64,000 bases of DNA from Sphingomonas melonis (GTDB lineage Bacteria > Pseudomonadota > Alphaproteobacteria > Sphingomonadales > Sphingomonadaceae). The position numbers were made by a program, and so were the translations under genes. The stretch is taken from NCBI RefSeq assembly GCF_013409985.1, contig NZ_JACCBY010000007.1, forward strand, positions 62,001 to 126,000, written 5' to 3'. The notes below the pieces were generated by a model that was given only the letters and a program-made list of their open reading frames with translations, did no database searches and had not been told where the DNA came from. This document shows, piece after piece, positions 35,683 through 44,604 of the stretch. Positions within the stretch are counted from its first letter, which is position 1. The number at the start of each line of letters is the position of its first letter.

Positions 35683-37173
35683 TCAGCCGCCGCCGGACGG
35701 GGCGAGCAAGGCCTTGCCCTCGCCCGAGAAGGTCGGTGCGCCGCTCAGCACGTTCTGGAACGAGGCCAGCGGCTCGCCCAGATCGATGCCACCCTCGCTG
35801 ATGCGGAACTCGCGCATCGTGCGCTCGTGCCGCGCGGTCCGCGTCTTGATCACGGAGATCGCCTGCCGCACCGCGCCGAACGCCTCGAAATAGCGCAATT
35901 GCACCGCCGTGTCGGCGAGATAGCTGAGATCGACGTCGGCACGGACGTCGCCGAGGATGCCGTGCATCCCGAGGATCAGCAGCGACACGACGCCACGCTG
36001 GCCGAGATAGGTCAGCAGCTCGTGCATCTGGAGCATCAGGAACTGCTCGCTCGGCATGGATTGCAGATAGGCGTTGAGGCTGTCGATGATGATGACGCGG
36101 GCCGCATCCTCCTCGACCGCGATGCGCACCGTCGCGGCGAACTCGCCCGGCGACAGCTCGGCCGGATCGATCGCGCGCAGCGTCAGCTGGCCGCTGGCAA
36201 GATAGGGATGCAGGTCCATCCCCAGTGCCTTGGAGCGCGCGAGCAGCGTCGGCGCGCGCTCGTCGAACAGGAAATAGGCGGCATTCTCGCCCCGGCGCAA
36301 CGCGGCCATCGTGCATTGCACCGTGGTCGTCGTCTTGCCGACGCCGGCGGGACCGGTGAGCAGCGTCGCGGTGCCGCGGACGAGGCCGCCGCCGAGCAAC
36401 GCGTCGAACGCCTCGGACCCGGTCGATACGCATTCGAGGTCGTGCTCGGCCTGATGATCGGCGGCGGTGAGGCGGGTGTAGACCGACAGGCCGCCGCGCT
36501 CGATCTCGAAATCGTGGTAGCCGCCGCGGTAGCGGACGCCGCGCATCTTGACGACGTGCAGCCGCCGCCGCTGCGCGCCGAAGCCCGACAGCGTCTGTTC
36601 GAGCGCGATCACGCCATGCGCGATGCTGTGCAATTGCAGGTCGTTGCCGGTCGCGCTCTTGTCGTCGAGGACGATCACGGTGCACTGGCGGGTCGAGAAG
36701 AAATGCTTGAGCGCCAGGATCTGGCGGCGATAGCGGATCGGGCTCTGCGCGAGCAGGCGCAGTTCGGACAGGCTGTCGATGACGACACGCGTGGGGCGCA
36801 GCTCGTCGACCTTGGCCATGATCGCGCGTACCGTCTCGCCCAGCTCGACCTCGCTGGGATGGAGCAGCGTCTGTTCCTGATCGTCACCCAGGCCGTCGGC
36901 GGGCACCATTTCGAAGATGGTGATCGGGTCGAGCGACCAGCCATGCGTCTCCGCCACCGCGAGCAGCTCGACCTTGGTTTCGGCGAGCGTGACGTACAGG
37001 CCGACCTGGCCGATCGCCGCGCCGGCGAGCAGGAAGCCCAGCCCCAGCGTCGTCTTGCCGGTGCCGGGCGTGCCCTCGACCAGATACAGGCGCTCGGGCG
37101 TCAGGCCACCGTTGAGGACGTAATCGAGCCCGGATACGCCGGTGGATGCGTGGGTCGAGTCTGAAGGCTGCAC
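35683..37173 (-). CDS. KaiC-like double-domain RecA-type ATPase
   Basis: A 496-residue protein with two tandem KaiC domains. Walker A motifs are GTPGTGKT (34-41) and GPAGVGKT (274-281); Walker B segments are RVVIDSLSEL and RVIIIDSLNAYL. The catalytic acidic pairs are reduced: AE in domain I (TLAET) and DE in domain II (FDER). The phosphosites of cyanobacterial KaiC (Ser431-Thr432) align with Ser417-Tyr418 (DLSYLADT). The start is GTG at 37173 (a TTG three bases upstream is also possible) after a GGAG site. No kaiA or kaiB is in view. Coupling to the hybrid kinase suggests a signalling or timing role in stress response rather than a proven clock. Confidence 0.9.
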   Translation of the reverse strand: MQPSDSTHASTGVSGLDYVLNGGLTPERLYLVEGTPGTGKTTLGLGFLLAGAAIGQVGLYVTLAETKVELLAVAETHGWSLDPITIFEMVPADGLGDDQEQTLLHPSEVELGETVRAIMAKVDELRPTRVVIDSLSELRLLAQSPIRYRRQILALKHFFSTRQCTVIVLDDKSATGNDLQLHSIAHGVIALEQTLSGFGAQRRRLHVVKMRGVRYRGGYHDFEIERGGLSVYTRLTAADHQAEHDLECVSTGSEAFDALLGGGLVRGTATLLTGPAGVGKTTTTVQCTMAALRRGENAAYFLFDERAPTLLARSKALGMDLHPYLASGQLTLRAIDPAELSPGEFAATVRIAVEEDAARVIIIDSLNAYLQSMPSEQFLMLQMHELLTYLGQRGVVSLLILGMHGILGDVRADVDLSYLADTAVQLRYFEAFGAVRQAISVIKTRTARHERTMREFRISEGGIDLGEPLASFQNVLSGAPTFSGEGKALLAPSGGG

Positions 37174-37440
37174 CAATCCGGTCTCCGTAGACTTTGCCGG
37201 ATGACAACGGTCCCGGTTTCTAATGCTTGTTAGGCGTTTTAGCGTGGATCGCCTAGCCGCCTCACCATCATGCCATGTGGGTGCGCGCGCGCTCCGCTGC
37301 AAAGGGTTCCGGCGGGGTATCTCCACGTCGGGACGGGCAGGTCCGGCGCGACGGGCTGATCCCGACCCGGTCGCGCGGACGCGGCGCTGCCGTCGTTCGG
37401 CACTTGCGGCGGGGGCCTGGCGCATGACAAAGCCGTGGCG

Positions 37441-38733
37441 ATGACCACGCCCTTGCCTGCCCTCGGCCTCGATTTCGGCACGACCAATTCGGTTGCGGCG
37501 GTTGCGCGGGGGGATACGGCCGAACTGGTCGCGCTCGATGCACCCGATGGCGAGCAGGCGGTGTTCCGCTCGGCGCTGTGCTTCTGGGAGGACGGCGACA
37601 CGCGCGGCGGGCTCGCGTCGGAGGCGGGACCGTGGGCGATCCGCGAATATCTCGACTATCCCGAGGGCAGCCGGTTCATCCAGTCGTTCAAGTCGGTCGC
37701 CGCCAGCGCGAGCTTCGAGCACGCCAATATCTTCGAGCGGCGGATGCGCTTCGAGGATCTCGGCAGCCTGTTCGTCGCCAAGATGCGGGCGCGGGCACGC
37801 GGGCGGCTCGACGGGCCGATGACGCGGGTCGTGGTCGGCCGGCCGGTCGCCTATGCCGGCAGCCGCCCTGACGAGGCGCTGGCGCGCAGCCGCTACGACC
37901 TGGTGTTCGGCCCACTCGGTGCGGAGGTCCATTATGTCTACGAGCCGCTCGGCGCGGCGTTCAGCTATGCGGCGCGGCTGAGCGAGCGCGCGACGATCCT
38001 CGTTGCCGATTTCGGCGGCGGCACGAGCGACTTCTCCGTCGTGCGCGTCGACGTGCCGGGCGCGGCACGGCGCTGCGTGCCGCTCGGCCATGCCGGCGTC
38101 GGTATCGCCGGCGACCGGTTCGACCAGCGGATCGTCGACCGGCTGGTGATGCCTTTGCTCGGCAAGGGCGGCGCGTATCGCTCGTTCGACAAGGTGCTGG
38201 AGATCCCCGGCGGCTATTTCGCCGATTTCGCCGACTGGTCGCGGCTGGCGCTGATGCGCAACCGGCGGACGCTCGCCGAACTGGAAAAGCTGCGCCGCGC
38301 GGCGCTCGATCCCGAGGCGATCGGGCGGATGATCGCGGTGATCGAGCAGGAGCTGGGTTATCGGCTCTACGACGCGGTCGGGCAGCTCAAGCGCGCGCTG
38401 TCGGAGGCGGAAGGCGCGCGCTTCGTGTTCGAGGGCGCGGGGCTGGGGATCGAGGCGGAGGTGACGCGCGAGCAGTTCGAGGCGTGGATCGCCCCCGACA
38501 TCGTCCGCATCGACGCGGCGGTCGACGAGGCGCTGACCCGTGCCGGCGTTCCGGCGGCGGCGATCGACCGCGTGTTCCTGACCGGTGGCACGTCGCTGAC
38601 CCCGCGCATCCGCCGGCTGTTCGACGAACGCTTCGGCGCGGAGCGGATCGCGACCGGCGGCGAACTCACGTCGATCGCGCATGGGCTGGCGCTGATCGGC
38701 GTGCAGGACGACATCGCCGCCTGGGCGAGCTGA
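37441..38733 (+). CDS. Hsp70 family protein, YegD-like
   Basis: A 430-residue actin-fold ATPase related to YegD and the DnaK N-terminal domain, without a DnaK substrate-binding domain. It has phosphate-1 (LGLDFGTTNS), phosphate-2 (VADFGGGTSDFSVV) and adenosine (VFLTGGTSLTPRIR) motifs. The function of this group is not established. The ATG at 37441 puts GLDFGTTNS near residue 11; a GTG six bases earlier is possible. It is divergent from the KaiC-like gene across 267 bases, where I see no clear operator. Confidence 0.9.
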   Translation: MTTPLPALGLDFGTTNSVAAVARGDTAELVALDAPDGEQAVFRSALCFWEDGDTRGGLASEAGPWAIREYLDYPEGSRFIQSFKSVAASASFEHANIFERRMRFEDLGSLFVAKMRARARGRLDGPMTRVVVGRPVAYAGSRPDEALARSRYDLVFGPLGAEVHYVYEPLGAAFSYAARLSERATILVADFGGGTSDFSVVRVDVPGAARRCVPLGHAGVGIAGDRFDQRIVDRLVMPLLGKGGAYRSFDKVLEIPGGYFADFADWSRLALMRNRRTLAELEKLRRAALDPEAIGRMIAVIEQELGYRLYDAVGQLKRALSEAEGARFVFEGAGLGIEAEVTREQFEAWIAPDIVRIDAAVDEALTRAGVPAAAIDRVFLTGGTSLTPRIRRLFDERFGAERIATGGELTSIAHGLALIGVQDDIAAWAS

Positions 38734-38829
38734 GCCGCGCGCTCCTCCCCCGATCGGGCAGGATTTGGGCGCTTGCCGTGTGTCGCGTCTCCAGCCTAGC
38801 ATAGGTCACTCATTCTGCCGGAGATTCCC

Positions 38830-40740
38830 ATGCGCGCTGTCCTGTTGCTGTCCTCGATCGCACTGCTCTCGGTCGGTGTGCAGGCGCAGCAACAGCCCGC
38901 CGGCGATATCCCCGCGCAGTTCAAGCCGGTCGACACCGCCAACGACTATATCAAGCGCGAAGTGATGATCCCGATGCGCGACGGGACCAAGCTCTACACC
39001 GTCATCGTCATCCCCAAGGCTGCGACCAACGCGCCGATCGTGCTGACCCGCACGCCCTACAACGCCAAGGCGCGCGCCAACCGCAGCGACAGCGCCTCGA
39101 TGCTGGCGACGCTGCCGCTCGCCGACGAGATCTTCGTGAAGGGCGGCTATATCCGCGTCTATCAGGACATCCGCGGCAAATACGGATCGGAGGGCGATTA
39201 CGTCGTCACCCGCCCGGTGATCGGCCCGCTCAACCCGACCAAGGTCGATCACGTCACCGACGCCTACGACACGATCGACTGGCTGGTGAACAAGGCGAAC
39301 CTGCCGCAGTCGAACGGCCGCGTCGGCATGATCGGTTCGTCCTACGAGGGCTTCACCGTGGTGATGGCGCTGCTCGCGCCGCATCCCGCACTCAAGGTCG
39401 CGGCACCGGAAAGCCCGATGATCGACGGCTGGATGGGTGACGACTGGTTCCATTACGGCGCCTTCCGCCTCGCCAATATCGCCTGGCTCGGCGGCCAGAC
39501 CGGCTACAAGGGCAACGGCACCGTGCCGCCGACCGGCGGCTGGGACGATTACGACAATTTCCGCGAGGTCGGATCGGCCGGCGACTGGGCGAAGAAGTCG
39601 GGCTACGACCAATTGCCGTACTGGAAGCGGATGTCGCAGCACCCCGCCTATGACCATTTCTGGCAGGGGCAGGCGCTCGACACGATGCTCGCCGCCAATC
39701 CGTCGAACGTCCCGACGCTCTGGGAACAGGGGCTGTGGGATCAGGAGGATATGTACGGCGCGATCACCGCATGGGAGGCGTTGAAGGCCAAGGGCAAGGC
39801 GGGCAACAACTTCCTGGTGATGGGGCCGTGGCGGCACAGCCAGGTCAATCGCGACGGCCGCAGCCTCGGGCCGTTCCAGTGGGACGGCGACACCGCGGCA
39901 CAGTTCCGCGAGCAGATGGTACGGCCGCTGTTCGACCAATATCTCAAGGACGGTCCGGCGGCGAACCTGCCGCAGGCGGCGATCTACAACACCGGCGAGA
40001 ATCATTGGGATCGCCTCGCCAACTGGCCGCTCGCCTGCGAAAGCGGCTGCGCGGCGCCGCTCAAGCCGATCTACCTCCAGGCGGACGGCGGGCTCGGCTT
40101 CGACAAGGCGGCGGCGGGCGGCGACAGCTATGTCTCCGATCCCGCCAAGCCGGTCCCGCACCTGCCGCGTCCGGTCAATTTCAAGGACGGGCGCTGGGGC
40201 GACTGGCTGGTCAGCGACCAGCGCGGGTCGGACGGGCGGCCCGACGTGATGACCTATACGACGCCGGTGCTGACCGCGGCGATGCGCGTGTCGGGTGCGC
40301 CGATCGCCGATCTCTATGCGGCGACAACCGGCACCGACGGTGATTTCGTGGTCAAGGTGATCGACGTCTATCCGGCGGAAAACGCCACCGATCCGAAGAT
40401 GGGCGGCTATCAATTGCCGATCAGCCTCGACATCTTCCGCGGCCGCTACCGCGACAGTTTTGCGCGTCCGAGCGCGATCCCCGCCAACAAGGTGCAGCAT
40501 TACCGCTTCCGCCTGCCGACGGTGAACCACGTCTTCCAGCCGGGGCATCGCGTGATGGTGCAGGTGCAGTCGAGCCTGTTCCCGCTCTACGACCGCAATC
40601 CGCAGACCTATGTGCCCAACATCTTCTTCGCCAAGCCGGCGGATTACAGGAAGGCGACGGTGACGCTGCGCCGCGGCGGCGCGACGCCGAGCGCGGTGCT
40701 GCTGCCGGTCGTCCCGGTGGAGCAGGCACAGGCGCGGTAA
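38830..40740 (+). CDS. Secreted CocE/NonD-type hydrolase, alpha-amino-acid ester hydrolase-like
   Basis: A 636-residue exported serine hydrolase with a signal peptide (cleavage near VQAQ). The alpha/beta-hydrolase nucleophile is Ser171 in GSSYEGF, a candidate acid lies in LWEQGLWDQEDMYG and the His in MGPWRHSQVNRDG; a C-terminal jelly-roll domain follows. The GSSYEG elbow and GPWRHS match alpha-amino-acid ester hydrolases (beta-lactam-acylating family) rather than cocaine esterase; X-Pro peptidase activity is the alternative. It stands alone in its transcript, after a GGAG site, and is convergent with the HK gene, only four bases apart. Confidence 0.88.
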   Translation: MRAVLLLSSIALLSVGVQAQQQPAGDIPAQFKPVDTANDYIKREVMIPMRDGTKLYTVIVIPKAATNAPIVLTRTPYNAKARANRSDSASMLATLPLADEIFVKGGYIRVYQDIRGKYGSEGDYVVTRPVIGPLNPTKVDHVTDAYDTIDWLVNKANLPQSNGRVGMIGSSYEGFTVVMALLAPHPALKVAAPESPMIDGWMGDDWFHYGAFRLANIAWLGGQTGYKGNGTVPPTGGWDDYDNFREVGSAGDWAKKSGYDQLPYWKRMSQHPAYDHFWQGQALDTMLAANPSNVPTLWEQGLWDQEDMYGAITAWEALKAKGKAGNNFLVMGPWRHSQVNRDGRSLGPFQWDGDTAAQFREQMVRPLFDQYLKDGPAANLPQAAIYNTGENHWDRLANWPLACESGCAAPLKPIYLQADGGLGFDKAAAGGDSYVSDPAKPVPHLPRPVNFKDGRWGDWLVSDQRGSDGRPDVMTYTTPVLTAAMRVSGAPIADLYAATTGTDGDFVVKVIDVYPAENATDPKMGGYQLPISLDIFRGRYRDSFARPSAIPANKVQHYRFRLPTVNHVFQPGHRVMVQVQSSLFPLYDRNPQTYVPNIFFAKPADYRKATVTLRRGGATPSAVLLPVVPVEQAQAR

Positions 40741-40744
40741 GGCG

Positions 40745-42298
40745 TCAGCGGGGCACAATCGGCAGCGTCACGACGAACACCGCGGCGGCGCCGTCGGCGA
40801 GATCGATCGTGCCGCCGCCGGCCTCGATCAGCGAGCGGGCGATGGCGAGGCCCAGGCCGGTGCCGCCTTCGCTGCGGCGGGTGGTGAAGAAGGGTTCGAA
40901 CAACCGCCCGGCGTCTCCCGTCGAAACGCCGGGGCCGTCGTCCGCCACCCGCAGCACCACCGTCGACGGCGTGACGCGCCCCGCCACCAGCGCCACCGTG
41001 GCGCCCGCCTGCCGGCTGTTTTCGAACAGGGTCGCGAGCGTGTGTTCGATCGTGCTCGCGGGCAGCGCGACCGGCGGCGGCTCGGCACCCCAGGTCACGG
41101 TGATGGCGAAACCGTCGGTGCGATAGGCGTCGGCGGTCCGCGCCACCACCGGCAGCGGGTCGGTCGCCGCGTCGGCCGGCGCGGCCATGTCGGCGCGCGC
41201 GAGTTCGAGCAGCCGCGTCACCAGCAGCGCCAGCCGCCCGGCATCGGCATCGGCATTGGCGAGGAAGCGGTCGCGATCCGCCGCCGCCATTTCGGGATGA
41301 TCCTGCATCAGCTCGATCGCGCCGCGGATGCCGGCGAGCGGCGTCTTGAATTCGTGGCTGACCGCATAAGCGAAATCGCGCAGGTAGCGTGAGCGGCGCT
41401 CGATCGCCGCATTCATCGCGGCGAAATCAGCATAGAGGCCCTGGATCTCGATCGCAGCGGTCGGCGGTATTTCGGGCACGCTGCCGCGGCCGCTCGCCAC
41501 CGCGCGTGTCGCCTGGCCGAGCCGCTCGATCGGCCGCGTCACGCCGCGCGACAGGATGCCGCTGAGCAGCACCAGCAACGCGAAGATCGCGGCGATCCCG
41601 ATCGCGATCTTGCCGCGATCCTCGTAGAGGCCGCGGAACAGCGCGCGGGCCGAACGCGACAGCAGCAGCACGCCGACGACCCGGCCGTTGACCCATATCG
41701 GTCGGGCATGATGGACCCGGATCGCCGCGGCACGCGACAGCCATTCGAAGCGATAGACCGCGCGATAGGCGCCGTTCCGCCGCAGCACCGTGGTCGGCCG
41801 GCCGGCAAGCGCGGCGGCGACCTCCGGCAGCGCGGCGAGGCTGCCGCGCTGCCGGCTGCCGGCGACGATCCGGCCTCGATCGTCGAGCAGGAGGATGCCG
41901 GCGAGCGTCGTCATCTGTGTCGCGCGCAGGATCGGGAGCAGGCGCGGTGCGGCGCGCAGGGCATCTGCCGCTACGGTGTCGGCGGGGGCCGGGGCGGGCC
42001 GTTCGGCGAGGATCGGCGTCTGGCTGAGGTCGACGCCGTCGGCCTGCGGCAGGATCGCACGCGGCGAGAGCCGGCCATCGCCGCCCGGCCATTGCGCCGC
42101 CGCCGCGGCGGCGAGCGCCGCGCCCTGCGCGACCAGCTCCGCCTCGGTCTGGCGCACCAGCGTGTTCTCGTAGACGCGCAGGAACACCGCGCCGAAGCCG
42201 GGCAGCGCCGCGACGAGGAACAGCGTCGCGAACACGATCGTGCGCAGCCGCAACCGCGGCCAGCAACGTTTCGCCCAATCCTTGGCGCGGCCGATCAC
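40745..42298 (-). CDS. Sensor histidine kinase
   Basis: A 517-residue inner-membrane kinase. The first helix (about residues 20-42, IVFATLFLVAALPGFGAVFL) is followed by a periplasmic sensor of about 200 residues, a second helix (about 241-262), HAMP-like linker, H-box (FAYAVSHEFKTPLAGIRGAIEL), a divergent N-box (LFENSRQAGA), G1 (DDGPGVSTGD), F-box (LFEPFFTTR) and G2 (GGTGLGLAI). The HEFKTPL H-box resembles CreC. The start is GTG at 42298, overlapping the response-regulator stop (GTGA). It is the third gene of a unit with the membrane protein and regulator upstream. The periplasmic ligand is unknown. Confidence 0.9.
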   Translation of the reverse strand: MIGRAKDWAKRCWPRLRLRTIVFATLFLVAALPGFGAVFLRVYENTLVRQTEAELVAQGAALAAAAAAQWPGGDGRLSPRAILPQADGVDLSQTPILAERPAPAPADTVAADALRAAPRLLPILRATQMTTLAGILLLDDRGRIVAGSRQRGSLAALPEVAAALAGRPTTVLRRNGAYRAVYRFEWLSRAAAIRVHHARPIWVNGRVVGVLLLSRSARALFRGLYEDRGKIAIGIAAIFALLVLLSGILSRGVTRPIERLGQATRAVASGRGSVPEIPPTAAIEIQGLYADFAAMNAAIERRSRYLRDFAYAVSHEFKTPLAGIRGAIELMQDHPEMAAADRDRFLANADADAGRLALLVTRLLELARADMAAPADAATDPLPVVARTADAYRTDGFAITVTWGAEPPPVALPASTIEHTLATLFENSRQAGATVALVAGRVTPSTVVLRVADDGPGVSTGDAGRLFEPFFTTRRSEGGTGLGLAIARSLIEAGGGTIDLADGAAAVFVVTLPIVPR

Positions 42299-42993
42299 GC
42301 CGCCCCGCACGCCCCCAGCCGATAGCCGATGCCGGGGCGCGTCTCGATCAGGTCGGTGCAGCCGAGCGCGGCGAACTTGTGGCGCAGGTTGCGGATATGG
42401 CTGTCGATCGTCCGGTCGGTCACCGCGAAGCCGGGGCCGTGCAACCGGTCGATGATCGCGTCGCGGCTGAACACCTTGGCGGGCATCGAGACGAGCAGCC
42501 GCAGGATCGAGAATTCGGTGACGGTCAGCGTCGCCTCGCGCCCCTCCCACAGGGCGCGCCAGCCGTCGAGGTCGAGCCGCAGCCGGCCATGCTCCAGCCC
42601 GCGCCCGTCCTCCACCGCGGGCGGCCGGGCGGCGGTGCGGCGCAGGATCGCCATGACCCGCGCGACGACCTCGCGCGGGGAGAAGGGTTTGACGACGTAA
42701 TCATCGGCGCCGAGCTCGATACCGAGCACGCGGTCGATCTCGTCGTCGCGGCTCGACAGGAACAGGATCGGCAGATCGCCCTCCGCGCGCAGCCGGCGGC
42801 AGACCTCCAGCCCGTCCATCCGCGGCATGTTGATGTCGAGGATGACGAGGCTGGGGGCATGCGTGCCGGCGAGCGTCAGCCCGGCCTCGCCATCCGCCGC
42901 CTCGATCGTGTCGAGCCCCGCCTTCTGAAGCGCGAAGACGAGCAACTGGCGGATATGGGGGTCGTCGTCGACGATCAGGACGGTGCGTGGCAT
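42295..42993 (-). CDS. OmpR-family response regulator
   Basis: A 232-residue regulator with acidic pocket (VLIVDDDPH), Asp (VILDINMPRMDG), Lys (ADDYVVKPFSP) and winged-helix domain (SRDAIIDRLHGPGFAVTDRTIDSHIRNLR...TRPGIGYRLGAC). The ATG at 42993 begins right at the receiver fold; a longer in-frame reading overlaps the upstream gene. It lies 11 bases after the membrane-protein gene and overlaps the kinase start. Pairing with the kinase resembles CreBC, but the inducing signal and targets are unknown. Confidence 0.92.
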   Translation of the reverse strand: MPRTVLIVDDDPHIRQLLVFALQKAGLDTIEAADGEAGLTLAGTHAPSLVILDINMPRMDGLEVCRRLRAEGDLPILFLSSRDDEIDRVLGIELGADDYVVKPFSPREVVARVMAILRRTAARPPAVEDGRGLEHGRLRLDLDGWRALWEGREATLTVTEFSILRLLVSMPAKVFSRDAIIDRLHGPGFAVTDRTIDSHIRNLRHKFAALGCTDLIETRPGIGYRLGACGAA

Positions 42994-43004
42994 CGGGCAC
43001 AGGA

Positions 43005-44501
43005 TCATCGTTGCGCGTCCCCAGTCAATCGGCCGTCGCAATTTCGCGGCGCGGGGATCACCGGCGCCGCGCGGCCGACCATAGCCTCGACCGCGGCGAG
43101 GCGGCGGGCATCGCGGAACGTCCAGCCGTGCCAGCTCGCCTGCTCCTCCACGATGCGCGACTGGATCGTCCAGCGCAGCGCGGCGAGCCGGTCGTGCAGC
43201 ACCCGCCCCTTCGCGTGCCGTTCCAGTGTGGCGAGCGGCAGCAGCGCCGACGATCCCAGCCGTTCGAGATAGCAGAGGTCGAGCGGCGGGCCGTCACGCC
43301 CCCTGGCGAGTGCGACGCGGACGTTCCAGGCGGCGGCGGTCGCGCCGAGATCGACGAACGTGCAGGCGGCGAGCACCAGCGCGGCGGCGAGCGCATTGGC
43401 GTTGACCAGCCACGCCGCCGAGCGTCCGGCGAGCAGCCGAAACAGGATCAGCACCAGCCCGGTCGCGACCAGCGCCATCCAGATCAGCGCGGCGAGGCGC
43501 AGCACGGTCATGCCATAAACGTCGACGTAATCGACCAGCCGCAGCGCGCTGGAGGCGACGAGCAGCAGGGTCTGGACGATCCACAGGGTGACGAGCCGGC
43601 GCACCAACGGATGCGCCGCGCCGGCGCTGCCCGGGCGCAACGTCACCAGCACGAACAGCGCGGCGAGCAGCGCGGTGACGATCAGCGCATAGGCGCCGCG
43701 ATGGGCATAATCGGCCATCGTCACGCCGGCGGGCAGCGCCGCGCCGCTCCACAGGAAGGCGAGGTCGAGCGCGTTCTGGATCGCGAAGATCGCGTTGAAC
43801 GTCGCCAGCGACAGGATCAGCGTGCCGACGCCGGTCTGCGGCAGCGTTAAGGCTGCGTCAGGCCCGGCCCAGGCGGTGACGGCCGGATGCGGGCGCAGCG
43901 TCGCCCAGACCGGCAGCAGCACGACGAGTGCAAGTAAGGTTCGACCCAAGACGGTGCCGGCATCGGGCAGCGCGATATCGGCGAAGGCCATCGCGACCAG
44001 CGGATTGGCATTGGCGAAGAGCGCGAGGAACACGGCGCCGCCGGTGATCGGCACGACCAGCGCCGCGAGCACGGCGCGCAGCCGCACCCGCGGCTCGCGA
44101 CGACGGGCCTGCGCGCGGCCGGCCAAGCCGAGATCGCGCAGCGGCCCGACGAGCGCGGTCCCGCCGAGCCAGAGGAGGCGCAGCGCCCATGTCGCGGCAT
44201 CGTCGAACCGCCGCCGCGGCAGCAGCGCCGCGAGCGTGATCGCGACGAGGAACAGCAGCGCCGCGAGCGGGCTGGGATCGTCGATCATCGCCAGCACGAA
44301 GGCCGCCGCGGCAATCGCGGCGATGCGGGCGGCGCGGTCGCGGCGTATCGCCGGGCGCAGCAGGCAGAGCGCGGCGACCCAGGCCAGCGCCGCCAGCGAC
44401 AGCAGGATCGAGGCGTCGGCGATCACCGCCTCGACCAGCGCGATCAGCGCAGCGGTGGCGGCGATCTTCGCCATGAGGGGTGTCGGTCGTGGTCGCGTCA
44501 T
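43005..44501 (-). CDS. DUF4173/DUF4153-type polytopic membrane protein
   Basis: A 498-residue inner-membrane protein with about twelve hydrophobic helices. The central part resembles DUF4173: GTLILSLATFNAIFAIQNALDL, LPAGVTMADYAHRGAYALIVT and DYVDVYGMTVLRLAALIWM. The C-terminal 120 residues are soluble. The family's biochemical function is unknown. The ATG at 44501 has a strong GGGAGGA site five to six bases upstream; longer in-frame reading is spurious. It heads an operon with a response regulator and kinase, and related trios occur in other alphaproteobacteria to my memory, so the two-component system may sense or control this protein. Confidence 0.8.
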   Translation of the reverse strand: MTRPRPTPLMAKIAATAALIALVEAVIADASILLSLAALAWVAALCLLRPAIRRDRAARIAAIAAAAFVLAMIDDPSPLAALLFLVAITLAALLPRRRFDDAATWALRLLWLGGTALVGPLRDLGLAGRAQARRREPRVRLRAVLAALVVPITGGAVFLALFANANPLVAMAFADIALPDAGTVLGRTLLALVVLLPVWATLRPHPAVTAWAGPDAALTLPQTGVGTLILSLATFNAIFAIQNALDLAFLWSGAALPAGVTMADYAHRGAYALIVTALLAALFVLVTLRPGSAGAAHPLVRRLVTLWIVQTLLLVASSALRLVDYVDVYGMTVLRLAALIWMALVATGLVLILFRLLAGRSAAWLVNANALAAALVLAACTFVDLGATAAAWNVRVALARGRDGPPLDLCYLERLGSSALLPLATLERHAKGRVLHDRLAALRWTIQSRIVEEQASWHGWTFRDARRLAAVEAMVGRAAPVIPAPRNCDGRLTGDAQR

Positions 44502-44604
44502 CTCGTCCTCCCGTTCGGAGGGACGGTGTGTCGCGCCGCGCGATGCTGCGGCGATGGCGCACGCCATGCGCGCCCGGCGGAGACGGTGTGCAGATCCGGT
44601 GCAG

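Noticed and set aside
37174..37440. Possible regulatory element between the KaiC-like and Hsp70-like genes
   Set aside because: I looked for EcfG, heat-shock (CIRCE-type) and other dyads in this 267-bp divergent gap and found none convincing.
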